Source of the DNA: Fimisoma sp964619315
GTDB taxonomy: Bacteria; Bacillota; Clostridia; Peptostreptococcales; Anaerovoracaceae
Assembly: GCA_964619315.1 (NCBI GenBank)
Contig: CAZUEH010000005.1
Coordinates: 1-64,000 of the forward strand
Length of the DNA: 64,000 nt
Reading direction: 5' to 3'
Position 1 is the stretch's first letter. Every line of letters starts with the position of its first letter. The translations under genes were made by a program, and so were the position numbers. The notes beneath the pieces were generated by a model, which saw only the letters and a program-made list of their open reading frames with translations, did no database searches and was not told the DNA's origin. This document shows, piece after piece, positions 1 through 8,546 of this stretch.

Positions 1-345
1 CTTTGTTATACTACCACTCTTTTTACCTTGTGTCAATATCTTTTTTCGTTTTTTTATTGTTTTTTTCACATGAATTTTTGATAGACTTTCTGTGCATGTT
101 TCGCTGCCTACATTGGCTATCATTCGAGCTATTATTTGGACTGTTTTATCAACAGTGTCTAATGTAGGATCGCTCCCCCTGATTGGAATTTTTGCGGTTA
201 CAAACCGAATAATGCCGCATTATCATCAAGAACATAATGCATATATAATGTAGGGATTTTAAATAATTCTTGTTGTCAAACACATTATGTGGTCTTGGTC
301 TGTGTTGCTTTTGTGTTCCCTTATTCATGTATACAACATTATTCG
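1..345. other. Gene-free left edge
   Basis: I see no credible gene here. The stretch is AT-rich, and the short open frames lack ribosome sites and resemble no family I know. It holds a leftward promoter at its left end and abuts the rightward nhaC promoter on its right, so it is probably a divergent promoter region between nhaC and a gene outside the window. Confidence 0.5.
8..36 (-). promoter_or_regulatory. Leftward sigma-A promoter at window edge
   Basis: On the minus strand a perfect TTGACA (31-36) is followed after 17 bases by TAGTAT (8-13). The transcript would leave the window, so the gene it drives cannot be seen. Confidence 0.5.
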
Positions 346-374
346 TTGACAACATTTTGACATAAAGCTATAAT
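346..374 (+). promoter_or_regulatory. nhaC promoter (sigma-A)
   Basis: A consensus TTGACA (346-351) and TATAAT (369-374) are separated by exactly 17 bases, about 70 bases upstream of the nhaC start. This is one of the two perfect sigma-A promoters in the window. Confidence 0.85.
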
Positions 375-444
375 AAAGATAGTGCAAATCAAAAGGCACT
401 GTGTTTTATTTATTTAATCCAATTGTATTAAGGAGGACTTATTT

Positions 445-1902
445 ATGGGTAAAAAGATCCCTATGTGGCAATGCTTACTAGTATTGCTCGCAATGGTGGT
501 ATTCCTAATGTGGGGAATCATCAAAGACTCTGCAGGTGAAGCGCATATCGCTCTTATCTGTGCAGCAGCAGTAGCAGCTGTAGTCGCCATTGCCAATGGT
601 TGGAAATGGGCATACCTTGAGCAAGGTATCCTAGCTTCTATCAATAGATCCATGCAGGCTTGCCTGATTTTGGCTATTGTTGGAGCAATGATTGCATCTT
701 GGATGGCTGGTGGCACCATTCCTTCAATGATGTACTACGGTATCAAAATTATTTCACCAAGCATCTTCCTGTTTACTGCTTGTCTACTTTGTTCCATCGT
801 AGCATTAGCAACAGGTTCATCTTGGTCAACTGCTGGTTCCATGGGTGTTGCACTTATCGGTGTAGGTACAGCTCTTGGATTCTCTAGCGTAATGACAGCA
901 GGTGCTGTAATATCTGGCGCATATTTCGGAGACAAAATGTCCCCATTGTCAGATACTACAAACATGGCTCCTGCAGTTGCAGGTGCACAACTGTTTGACC
1001 ACATCAAACACATGATTTGGACTACTGGTCCTTCTCTAATTATTGCACTTGTAGTTTACTTAGTAATGGGCTTCACTCACTCTGGTGGCGAAGCTGACAC
1101 CTCCACTATCGATGAAATCTTAGAATTCATCACAGCAAGCAGCGGAGTTAGCGTATTATACTTACTACCTCCTGTATTCGTAATTGCAGCGGTAGCATTA
1201 AAATTACCTGCTATTCCTTCACTACTTGGTGGTGTATTCTTAGGCGTACCTTTCATGATTATGCAAGGAACTCCAGTTACAGAAATCTTCAATATCCTTA
1301 ACAACGGTGTGGAAGCTGAAATTCCTGAAGGTGCAAGCACAGTAATCGAAGAATTAGGAGGCTTACTATCATCTACTGGATTACAGGGTATGTTCTGGAC
1401 AATTTCCTTGATTTTGTGTGCTATGTGCTTCGGCGGTATCGTAGACTGCACAGGAATCATGGGATCCATCGCAGCAGTACTTTTGAAGATTGCAAAGGGC
1501 AGAGGCGGTTTAGTATCTGCTACTCTAGTATCATGTCTCGTAATCAACGCAATTTGTTGCGACCAGTACTTAGCAATCATCCTTCCAGGAAGAATGTTCA
1601 AGGAAGCATTCGAAGATATGAGACTTGCTCCTAAGAACCTTTCAAGATGTTTGGAAGACTGCGGAACACTCACTTCAAACTTCTTCCCTTGGAACACTTG
1701 CGGAGCTACTATGAGAACATTCTTAGGAGTTGGCAGTGGATACATTCCATATGCAATTCTTAACTGGGTTAACCCACTTATCTCATTGTTCTATGGTTTC
1801 ACAGGAATCTCAATGGTTAAGATGAGCGAAGAAGATTATGCTAAGATTTTAGAAGATAGAGAAGCTGAAAGAATCGCTGCTCTAAAGGCTTTAGAAGCTT
1901 AG
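445..1902 (+). CDS. nhaC: NhaC-family Na+/H+ antiporter
   Basis: A 485-residue polytopic membrane protein of the NhaC family, which exchanges sodium for protons or couples sodium to organic-acid or amino-acid exchange across the cytoplasmic membrane. The sequence shows about a dozen hydrophobic segments and the family's conserved stretch around residues 160-190 (GDKMSPLSDTTN, then a DHI...M.WTT region). An AGGAGG at 431-436 sits eight bases before the ATG. It is a single-gene unit with its own strong promoter and a hairpin terminator. The adjacent sigma-54 activator and amidohydrolase suggest a shared catabolic theme, but no activator-type site lies upstream of this gene. The true substrate (Na+/H+ versus metabolite/Na+ exchange) cannot be read from sequence. 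Confidence 0.9.
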   Translation: MGKKIPMWQCLLVLLAMVVFLMWGIIKDSAGEAHIALICAAAVAAVVAIANGWKWAYLEQGILASINRSMQACLILAIVGAMIASWMAGGTIPSMMYYGIKIISPSIFLFTACLLCSIVALATGSSWSTAGSMGVALIGVGTALGFSSVMTAGAVISGAYFGDKMSPLSDTTNMAPAVAGAQLFDHIKHMIWTTGPSLIIALVVYLVMGFTHSGGEADTSTIDEILEFITASSGVSVLYLLPPVFVIAAVALKLPAIPSLLGGVFLGVPFMIMQGTPVTEIFNILNNGVEAEIPEGASTVIEELGGLLSSTGLQGMFWTISLILCAMCFGGIVDCTGIMGSIAAVLLKIAKGRGGLVSATLVSCLVINAICCDQYLAIILPGRMFKEAFEDMRLAPKNLSRCLEDCGTLTSNFFPWNTCGATMRTFLGVGSGYIPYAILNWVNPLISLFYGFTGISMVKMSEEDYAKILEDREAERIAALKALEA

Positions 1903-1928
1903 TTCTAAAAACAAGTATATATGACTAC

Positions 1929-1959
1929 AAAAGACCTCGGAATTATCCGGGGTCTTTTT
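1929..1959. terminator. Bidirectional intrinsic terminator
   Basis: An AAGACCTCGG...CCGGGGTCTT hairpin has T runs on both strands. It lies between the convergent ends of nhaC and the sigma-54 activator and can serve both. A near-copy occurs at 5172-5202. Confidence 0.8.
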
Positions 1960-1972
1960 ATGACTTTAAGCA

Positions 1973-3337
1973 TTAGCAAATTCCATATTTATTTAATTTG
2001 TTGATTAAGGTTTGTCTAGTCACATTCAATCTTCGTGATAGTTCTGTATGATTGCTATGCTCTAATAACTTTTCAGTAAGGAATTCTCTTTCAAACGTTT
2101 CCATAGCCTCTTTAAGCGTGCTTTCTCCTATATGACTAGAGCTACTATTGCCTTCCAGTTCCACTGTTGCTTCCCTTTTTATCGTCGTTTCTCCAGTTAT
2201 GTAAGCTGGCAAGTTTTCTTTCTCTATCAATGGCGACTTGGCAAATACCATTGCACTGTCGATTGCATTTTTAAGTTCCCTTACGTTACCGGGCCAGCTA
2301 TAATTGAGGAAAATTTCTTCAACCTCCTTTGTTACGCCCGCCACATAATGTCTATTCGCTCTGTTGCTTTTTTTAATGAAATAGTTCACTAATTGTACAA
2401 TATCTTCTTTTCTTTCTCTAAGAGGCGGCACCTCCAAAACAATAGTGCCAAGTCTATAAAAAAAGTCCCTTCTCATCCTACCAGAATTGATACATGAAAA
2501 CGGATCCTCGTTTGTCGCAGATAAAACACGAAAGTCTGCGGAAACGAGTTTGTCTGAGCCTAACCTCATCACTTCTTTCTCTTCTATCGCACGCAGCAGT
2601 TTAGCCTGAATGGAAAGATCTAGAGTATTTATTTCATCTAAAAACACTACACCTCCATTGCATTTTTCCAATACACCAGCTCTTGAAACTGCACCAGTGT
2701 ATATGCCTTTTTCTGTCCCAAAGAAAATGCTTTCCAAAAGTGCCGATGGTATAGCTGCACAATTTTGAGCATACATTTCTTCATTTTTCCTTTTGCTCGA
2801 GTTGTGAATCGCTCTTGCCACTAACTCTTTTCCTGTGCCCGTTTCTCCTTGGATCATTATGTTGACATCTGTCTCTGCCAATTGTATAATCTGCATTTTG
2901 AGCCTTTGCATCTGTATACTATCACCTATTATGTCATCAAGAGAATAAGGCATTTCATCTTTAATTTTTATATCAATACGGTCTATATGTTTTTCCGCAT
3001 TTCTGGTTATACATGCAGCTCCAACAATATTTTCTTCCATCATTATCGGATATACGCATTCGAAATATGGAATAACTTGCCCCTTGAAATTTGTGTCTCT
3101 TACTAGTTTTTCAAAAGTCGGTTCCCCTTTAAGGGCTTTGAACACCGTACTTTCTTCTGGCCTTATACTAGGGAAAACTTCCATAAAATGCTTACCTACA
3201 ACTTCCTCAAGATTAAATGCCGCCATATCACCTCTGAGATTTCTGTAATAGCAAATAATCCCCTTATCATCCATTATCGTTATGTTGTCTGCCAAAACTT
3301 CCATAGTAATTATTTGATCAATATAGTTTTCAATCAT
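1973..3337 (-). CDS. Sigma-54-dependent PAS/AAA+ transcriptional activator
   Basis: A 454-residue bacterial enhancer-binding protein. Residues 1 to about 115 form a PAS-type sensor domain. About 140-370 form the AAA+ domain with Walker A (GETGTGKE), a GAFTGA-loop variant reading GIYTGA, Walker B (VVFLDEIN) and the WPGNVREL motif. About 410-454 form a Fis-type helix-turn-helix (TELSRRLNVTRQTL). I place the start at ATG 3337 because the ribosome site GGGAGAGG lies just upstream, inside a longer TTG-started frame. It is divergent from an amidohydrolase that has a -24/-12 promoter, the expected target. The signal sensed by the PAS domain is unknown. The Ala-to-Ile change in the GAFTGA loop is uncommon; that loop contacts sigma-54. 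Confidence 0.9.
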   Translation of the reverse strand: MIENYIDQIITMEVLADNITIMDDKGIICYYRNLRGDMAAFNLEEVVGKHFMEVFPSIRPEESTVFKALKGEPTFEKLVRDTNFKGQVIPYFECVYPIMMEENIVGAACITRNAEKHIDRIDIKIKDEMPYSLDDIIGDSIQMQRLKMQIIQLAETDVNIMIQGETGTGKELVARAIHNSSKRKNEEMYAQNCAAIPSALLESIFFGTEKGIYTGAVSRAGVLEKCNGGVVFLDEINTLDLSIQAKLLRAIEEKEVMRLGSDKLVSADFRVLSATNEDPFSCINSGRMRRDFFYRLGTIVLEVPPLRERKEDIVQLVNYFIKKSNRANRHYVAGVTKEVEEIFLNYSWPGNVRELKNAIDSAMVFAKSPLIEKENLPAYITGETTIKREATVELEGNSSSSHIGESTLKEAMETFEREFLTEKLLEHSNHTELSRRLNVTRQTLINKLNKYGIC

Positions 3338-3353
3338 TATTGCCTCTCCCAAC

Positions 3354-3404
3354 CGTATAAATATTTTTACACTATTTCCCGCTCACTGTAAATTATTTTA
3401 TACG
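3354..3404. promoter_or_regulatory. Candidate upstream activator sites (inverted pair)
   Basis: CGTATAAA (3354-3361) and its inverse TTTATACG (3397-3404), with two of three further flanking bases agreeing, face each other between the activator gene and the sigma-54 promoter, about 60-110 bases upstream of -24. That is where enhancer-binding proteins bind. Assignment to the neighbouring activator is inference. Confidence 0.5.
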
Positions 3405-3464
3405 ATTACCCTTCTTTTTTCAATAGATAGCATAAGCTTTGGCCATTTTTACCCATTTTAATTT

Positions 3465-3479
3465 TGGCACAGAATTTGC
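3465..3479 (+). promoter_or_regulatory. Sigma-54 (-24/-12) promoter
   Basis: TGGCAC-N5-TTGC matches the sigma-54 consensus, with GG and GC at the invariant spacing. It lies 47 bases upstream of the amidohydrolase ATG and within reach of the inverted CGTATAAA pair. Confidence 0.85.
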
Positions 3480-3525
3480 GTTATATTATGGCATAACATC
3501 AAATACATTACACAAGGAGAAAAGC

Positions 3526-5163
3526 ATGAAAAATCATATTATCTACAAAAATGGCCGTATTTATACCTTGGATTCAAAGGAACGCGTCTTGGAGGCTATG
3601 GAAATAAAAGATGGCCGCATCATAAATATTGGCTCTAATATCGAATTTTTTCATAAGAACAGCGATGCAGAAATAATTGATTTGGATGGTGCAGTTGTCC
3701 TTCCTGGAATATGCGACTGTCATGTTCATCCTGTTATTTTTGGTAGCACTTCTTTGGGCATTGACGCTTATGATAAAACTAAAGAAGCTATACTTGAAGA
3801 AGTAAGCGAGATGGCAAAAACGCTTCCCGAGAGCAAGTGGATTGTTGGCATGGGTTGGAACCAAGATTATTGGACTGATTCAAGCTTTCCTACAAAAGAA
3901 GAGTTAGATGCGGTTGCCCCAAATCACGCTGTTAAACTGACTCGCTATTGCGGGCATGCATCATGGTGCAACTCAAAAGCTTTGAAACTGGCTGGTTTAG
4001 ATGGCATATTTGATCCTTCTGTAAAAGACGAAGGCATCTTGCTAGACGCAACTGGTCATTTGGCTGGAACCATTTATCGTAACCATTGCAAAATGGTAGA
4101 TGATGCAAAGACAACTTATGATGAAGAAGATCATAAGCTTATGCTCAAAGCCACGCAGAAGGAATTTCTTAAAAACGGAATTACATCTGCCATAGATAAA
4201 GGTGCCGGAGCTGAAGCCCCACTAAGCACAGACTGTGGCAGGAAAGCTATAAGCGCCTTAAAGTCCTTATACGAAAGCGGGGAAATGAAATGCCGCTTTT
4301 ATGAAGAAGTTGTTGTTTCTGACGAATTTCTTGAAGATTGTTACTCCAACGGTCCAGAAATTTCGTTATATGATGACAAATTTACCCTAAGAGGTATCAA
4401 GTTATGGGCCGATGGAGCAATGGGGGCAAGAAGTGCTTGGCTATCAGAAGATTATAAGGATAGAAAAGGATTTAGAGGAAACCCTCAATACTCAGACGAA
4501 GAGTTGATCAAAATATTCAAAGATGCCGATAAACATGGGTATCAGGTCTCCATCCATGCAATCGGAGATGCCACCTCTAAGCAAGTTATCGATTGCTATG
4601 AAAAAGCTTTTGTTGGTGACCTTTACAAAGACAGACGTTTCATGATTGAACATTTTCATATTCCTACAAATGAAGATGTGGCCAGATTACTCAAATACAA
4701 CATCATCCTTTCAACTCAGTTCATCCAATTTTCATCTGACATGAAGGCTCTTTCAAATATTTTGCCGGACCATATGCTTCAAAGAATTTATCCTTGGAGA
4801 GAGGTTCTGGACGGAGGCGGTGTTTTATGCAGTGGTTCCGACGTTCCAATAGACGCCCCACTGCCGTTTCCTGCTCTTTACAGCGCCGTAACGAGAAAAA
4901 GCGTTGAAGGGGTCAATTGTTTAGAAACTCCACCTTACAAGTCGCTTACGAGGCTCGAAGCAATAAGAGCATTTACTACTGCAGCTGCCTATACAATGTT
5001 TAAAGAGGATGTTCTTGGGTCCTTAGAGAAAGGTAAGCATGCTGACTTTATAGTTATTGATAAAGACTATTTTCAGTGCGCAGAGGAAGAAATCAAAGAT
5101 ATTCAAGTCTTAAAAACCGTTATTGCTGGGGAAGAAGTATATAACAAAACTTCCACTAATTAA
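3526..5163 (+). CDS. YtcJ-like metal-dependent amidohydrolase
   Basis: A 545-residue member of the amidohydrolase 3 (YtcJ / N-substituted formamide deformylase) family, cytosolic, hydrolysing an amide or related bond of an unidentified substrate. Seen in sequence: the metal-binding CDCHVHP motif near residue 65, a SIHAIGD motif mid-protein, and GSDVPIDAP in the C-terminal part, all typical of the barrel fold. The start is ATG 3526, preceded by AAGGAGA. The longer frame opening at 3439 would contain the sigma-54 promoter and is rejected. Expression should depend on sigma-54 and the divergent PAS activator. With the nearby NhaC carrier this looks like an inducible uptake and breakdown locus, which is inference. 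Confidence 0.88.
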   Translation: MKNHIIYKNGRIYTLDSKERVLEAMEIKDGRIINIGSNIEFFHKNSDAEIIDLDGAVVLPGICDCHVHPVIFGSTSLGIDAYDKTKEAILEEVSEMAKTLPESKWIVGMGWNQDYWTDSSFPTKEELDAVAPNHAVKLTRYCGHASWCNSKALKLAGLDGIFDPSVKDEGILLDATGHLAGTIYRNHCKMVDDAKTTYDEEDHKLMLKATQKEFLKNGITSAIDKGAGAEAPLSTDCGRKAISALKSLYESGEMKCRFYEEVVVSDEFLEDCYSNGPEISLYDDKFTLRGIKLWADGAMGARSAWLSEDYKDRKGFRGNPQYSDEELIKIFKDADKHGYQVSIHAIGDATSKQVIDCYEKAFVGDLYKDRRFMIEHFHIPTNEDVARLLKYNIILSTQFIQFSSDMKALSNILPDHMLQRIYPWREVLDGGGVLCSGSDVPIDAPLPFPALYSAVTRKSVEGVNCLETPPYKSLTRLEAIRAFTTAAAYTMFKEDVLGSLEKGKHADFIVIDKDYFQCAEEEIKDIQVLKTVIAGEEVYNKTSTN

Positions 5164-5171
5164 TATATAGC

Positions 5172-5202
5172 AAAAGACCTCGGAATCCTCCGAGGTCTTT
5201 TT
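5172..5202. terminator. Bidirectional intrinsic terminator
   Basis: An AAAAGACCTCGG...CCGAGGTCTTTTTT hairpin lies between the convergent amidohydrolase and pflA genes. The stem is nearly the same sequence as the terminator at 1929-1959. Confidence 0.85.
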
Positions 5203-5214
5203 TGTTGTGCTATA

Positions 5215-5919
5215 TCAATATTTTACTAGTTTTTTCAATTCTTCGAGTTCTTCTCCATCCATTGGAGGTACACCTTTTAGCTTGTAGGTTATGCCTAACT
5301 TGCCGTATTTGTTTACCGCCATCGTATGATAGCCTAGGAGCTCAACTCTGTCTATGTGCTTTATTTTTTTTATAAACTCATTGAGGGCTTCTACGTCCTC
5401 TTCTGTGTCGTTTATGTCTGGGACTACAACATTTCTCACCCAAACGTGTCTATCATGTTTATTTATAATGTCAATAAGTTCGTGAAGTTTGTCTTGTTCT
5501 TTCCCTGCAATTATCTTGAATCTTTCAGGGTCAGGGTGTTTAACATCAAGAAGAACTAAATCGCAAGCCTCGATGACGCCTTCGGTGAACTCATCAACAT
5601 AGGTTCCGCTGGTGTCAACTGCGCTAGAAATTCCTTCTTTTTTGAGAGCTTCAATAGCCTCAATAAGAAATTCTCCCTGCATGAGGGGTTCTCCTCCAGA
5701 AAATGTTACGCCGCCTTTTTCCCCGTGGTATGGTTTGCCTCTTACGGCCCAATGAACTATTTCATCTATCTCTATATCACGTCCGCCACCCACTGCCCAC
5801 GAATCGGGATTATGGCAATACAAACACCTAGCAGGGCAACCCTGCATAAAGAAGATTGTTCTTATTCCGGGGCCGTCTACGGCTCCAAATGTCTCTACTG
5901 AATGTAATCTGCCTTTCAT
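5215..5919 (-). CDS. pflA: Pyruvate formate-lyase activating enzyme
   Basis: A 234-residue radical SAM enzyme that abstracts hydrogen from the essential glycine of pyruvate formate-lyase. The [4Fe-4S]-binding CxxxCxxC motif is at residues 28-35 (GCPARCLYCH), followed by the SGGEP motif that contacts SAM. The start is placed at the second of two close ATGs because GGAGGG lies seven bases before it and only one base before the first. It follows pflB with about 100 bases between, including a stable hairpin, so it may be co-transcribed or partly independent. The length is normal for the family. Confidence 0.95.
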   Translation of the reverse strand: MKGRLHSVETFGAVDGPGIRTIFFMQGCPARCLYCHNPDSWAVGGGRDIEIDEIVHWAVRGKPYHGEKGGVTFSGGEPLMQGEFLIEAIEALKKEGISSAVDTSGTYVDEFTEGVIEACDLVLLDVKHPDPERFKIIAGKEQDKLHELIDIINKHDRHVWVRNVVVPDINDTEEDVEALNEFIKKIKHIDRVELLGYHTMAVNKYGKLGITYKLKGVPPMDGEELEELKKLVKY

Positions 5920-5964
5920 TTTCATACCCTCCGGTTGTGGATAGACAATAGTGTAATATTATAC

Positions 5965-5988
5965 GAGGTGCTCCCAAAGGAACACCCC
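5965..5988 (-). other. Hairpin between pflB and pflA
   Basis: Complementary arms (GAGGTGCTCC and GGAACACCCC, with some G-U pairing) form a stem in the pflB-pflA intergenic RNA with no T run after it. It could mark mRNA processing or adjust the pflA:pflB ratio. A TATAAT next to it leaves open a separate pflA promoter. Confidence 0.4.
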
Positions 5989-6025
5989 GTTTGTTAGTAT
6001 TTTATTGTATCACCGATACCAGTTA

Positions 6026-8257
6026 TTATATACCCTGGTGGAATGTTCTTGCAATAACTTCCTTCTGGTGATTCTTGGAAAGAGCAGTAAATCTTACAGC
6101 ATATCCAGATACTCTAACTGTTAAGTTAGGGAAGTTTTCAGGATTTTCGTAAGCTTCTTCAAGCTTATCTCTGTTAAGAACGTTTACGTTCAAGTGATGT
6201 GCTCCTCTATCAAAGTAACCGTTTAACAATCCAACAAGAGTGTTAGCTCTTTCGTCTTTTTCCTTACCTAAAGCAGCAGGAGTGATGGAGAATGTGTTAG
6301 AAACTCCGTCCTGACAAGTTTCCCAGTCAATCTTTGATACTGAGTTTAGGGAAGCAACAGCACCGTGGTTGTCTCTTTCGTGCATTGGGTTAGCACCAGG
6401 AGCAAATGGAGTTCCTGCTCTTCTTCCGTCAGGAGTGTTTCCTGTCTTCTTTCCGTACATTACGTTTGAAGTAATAGTTAGTACGGATAGAGTGTGTACG
6501 GAATTTCTGTAAGTTGGGTGCTTTCTCAATTCTTCAATAGTTCTTTCTGAAATCTTAACTGCGATGTCATCCACTCTGTCATCATCGTTTCCGTATTTAG
6601 GGAAATCTCCTTCAGTTCTGAAATCAACGATTACGCCGTTTTCGTCTCTGATTGGATATACTTTAGCATATTTGATTGCGGACAATGAGTCAGCTGCTAC
6701 AGAGAAACCTGCAACTCCGAATGCCATAAGTCTCTTAACTTCTGAATTTAAGAATGCCATCTGTGAACGTTCAAAGTCATATTTGTCGTGCATGAAGTGA
6801 ATGATGTTCATGATGTTAACATATAATTCGCATAACCATTCAAGGTAAACGTTAAATCTCTTCCAAGCATCTTCGAAATCGATTGGGCCTTCGCCTACTG
6901 GTTCCATCTGAGGACCAACGTGCTCGCCAGTTCTTTCTTCGACACCACCATTTAGACCTAGTAGTAAGATCTTAGCAAGGTTACATCTTGCTCCGAAGAA
7001 CTGCATCTGCTGACCCATCTGGATAGCGGATACGCAACAAGCGATTGAGTAGTCTTCACCGTATGAAGGTCTCATCTTGTCATCGTTTTCATACTGAATT
7101 GAGTCAGTATCTATTGAAACCTGTGCACAGAATTTCTTGAAAGGCTCAGGTAAATCTTTTGACCAAAGAACTGTCAAGTTTGGTTCTGGAGCAGGTCCCA
7201 AGTTGTAAAGAGTCTGTAAGAATCTGTAAGAGTTCTTTGTAACTTTGTGTCTGCCGTCCATACCAACGCCTGCGATACCTTCAGTGATCCACATTGGGTC
7301 TCCACCGAAAAGTTCATTGTATTCAGTAGTTCTAAGATGTCTAGCAACTCTTAGCTTCAAGATATAATCATCGATGAATTCCTGAATCTGTTCTTCTGTG
7401 TATGCGCCACTAGCAAGGTCTCTTTCAGCATAGATGTCAATAAATGTGGAAGTTCTTCCGATTGACATTGCTGCGCCGTTTTCTTCCTTGATACCTGCTA
7501 AGTAAGCAAAGTATGTCCACTGGATTGCTTCCTTAACGTCTTTTGCAGGTCCGGAAATATCGAAACCATAAGATTCAGCCATCTTCTTGATTTCTTTTAA
7601 AGCAGTGATCTGGTTAGTAACTTCTTCTGCTGTTCTGATATTTTCTTCGTCCATTACGTGTCTTGAAGCGATAACTTCATGGTCTTTTTTCTTTTCTTCG
7701 ATTAGATAATCTATACCATAAAGAGCTGCTCTTCTGTAGTCACCGATAATTCTTCCACGACCATAAGCATCTGGAAGTCCAGTGATAAAGCCAAGATGTC
7801 TTACCTGTTTCATCTCTTTTGAATATGCTTTGAATACTCCGTCATTGTGAGTAGTAACATAGTCAAACATTTTGTCGATTTCTTCAGGAAGTTTCTGACC
7901 GAATTCAGCTACCTGTTCTTTTACCATCTTGATTCCGCCAAATGGACATAGTCCTCTCTTTAGCGGTTCATCTGTCTGTAAACCAACAATAACATCCTTA
8001 CCAGGTACTATGTATCCAGGACCGAATGCGTTAATTCTCATAATTCTGCTTGCGTCAACTGCTAATGTGCCGCCAGCTTTTCTTTCTGCAACTAAAAGTT
8101 CTTGTACTTTTTCGTAACATTCTGTTGTTCTAGCAGTAGCTCCAGCCAAGAAATCTGCATCACCATCATATGGTTTGTAGTTTAAACGAATAAACTCTTC
8201 TACGTCGATTTCTTTAGCCCAATTGCCTTCAATAAAGCCTTCCCACTCTTTTCTCAT
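6026..8257 (-). CDS. pflB: Formate C-acetyltransferase (pyruvate formate-lyase)
   Basis: A 743-residue glycyl-radical enzyme converting pyruvate and CoA to acetyl-CoA and formate, the central anaerobic pyruvate cleavage. The catalytic cysteine pair is at residues 407-408 (ACCVSA). The radical glycine is Gly718 in VRVSGYAVRF, 25 residues from the C-terminus as in the family. The start is ATG 8257, preceded by AGGAGG. A longer frame opening at 8392 is rejected because it would contain the promoter. The gene is transcribed with pflA downstream. Regulation is suggested by two copies of an 11-base palindromic element in the leader. Length and key residues are normal. Confidence 0.97.
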   Translation of the reverse strand: MRKEWEGFIEGNWAKEIDVEEFIRLNYKPYDGDADFLAGATARTTECYEKVQELLVAERKAGGTLAVDASRIMRINAFGPGYIVPGKDVIVGLQTDEPLKRGLCPFGGIKMVKEQVAEFGQKLPEEIDKMFDYVTTHNDGVFKAYSKEMKQVRHLGFITGLPDAYGRGRIIGDYRRAALYGIDYLIEEKKKDHEVIASRHVMDEENIRTAEEVTNQITALKEIKKMAESYGFDISGPAKDVKEAIQWTYFAYLAGIKEENGAAMSIGRTSTFIDIYAERDLASGAYTEEQIQEFIDDYILKLRVARHLRTTEYNELFGGDPMWITEGIAGVGMDGRHKVTKNSYRFLQTLYNLGPAPEPNLTVLWSKDLPEPFKKFCAQVSIDTDSIQYENDDKMRPSYGEDYSIACCVSAIQMGQQMQFFGARCNLAKILLLGLNGGVEERTGEHVGPQMEPVGEGPIDFEDAWKRFNVYLEWLCELYVNIMNIIHFMHDKYDFERSQMAFLNSEVKRLMAFGVAGFSVAADSLSAIKYAKVYPIRDENGVIVDFRTEGDFPKYGNDDDRVDDIAVKISERTIEELRKHPTYRNSVHTLSVLTITSNVMYGKKTGNTPDGRRAGTPFAPGANPMHERDNHGAVASLNSVSKIDWETCQDGVSNTFSITPAALGKEKDERANTLVGLLNGYFDRGAHHLNVNVLNRDKLEEAYENPENFPNLTVRVSGYAVRFTALSKNHQKEVIARTFHQGI

Positions 8258-8282
8258 CTTTGCGAATCCTCCTCGTTGTATA

Positions 8283-8384
8283 TTGTATACAGTTAGCGTT
8301 AATAAAAAATGGTTTTTACACAAATATATGTCTGTTAAATCCATAACAGTATCACCACGTTTATAATATACCCTTGTATACAGT
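8283..8384. repeat. Repeated palindromic element flanking pflB leader
   Basis: The 11-mer TTGTATACAGT, containing the palindrome TGTATACA, occurs at 8283-8293 and again at 8374-8384. The second copy lies between -10 and -35 of the pflB promoter; the first is close to the ribosome site. A repressor binding both could loop the leader. The identity of the protein is unknown. Confidence 0.5.
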
Positions 8385-8392
8385 ATAGTCAA
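8363..8392 (-). promoter_or_regulatory. pflB promoter (sigma-A)
   Basis: On the minus strand TTGACT (8387-8392) and TATTAT (8363-8368) are separated by 18 bases. This gives an untranslated leader of about 100 bases before the pflB ATG. An operator-like palindrome lies in the spacer. Confidence 0.65.
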
Positions 8393-8546
8393 ACACTTTT
8401 TTGCTTTTTTTGTGCATTTTTTTCAGTACATTAAATGTCCCAAAATTCCACCCGTTTCAATGCTGTTAGTACAACCTAATAATGCCTCCTGGATTTTATG
8501 TTATCGACACAAATTCAAGAGACATTATATTGAGTTTATTTTGTCT

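Noticed and set aside
149..355. 68-codon minus-strand frame at the left edge
   Set aside because: No ribosome site, overlaps the nhaC promoter, composition unlike a protein.
391..408. Possible sigma-54 promoter at nhaC (GGCAC)
   Set aside because: No GC at the required distance; a perfect sigma-A promoter is present instead.
1077..1745. 222-codon frame opposite nhaC
   Set aside because: Antisense shadow of a strongly conserved membrane protein; no ribosome site.
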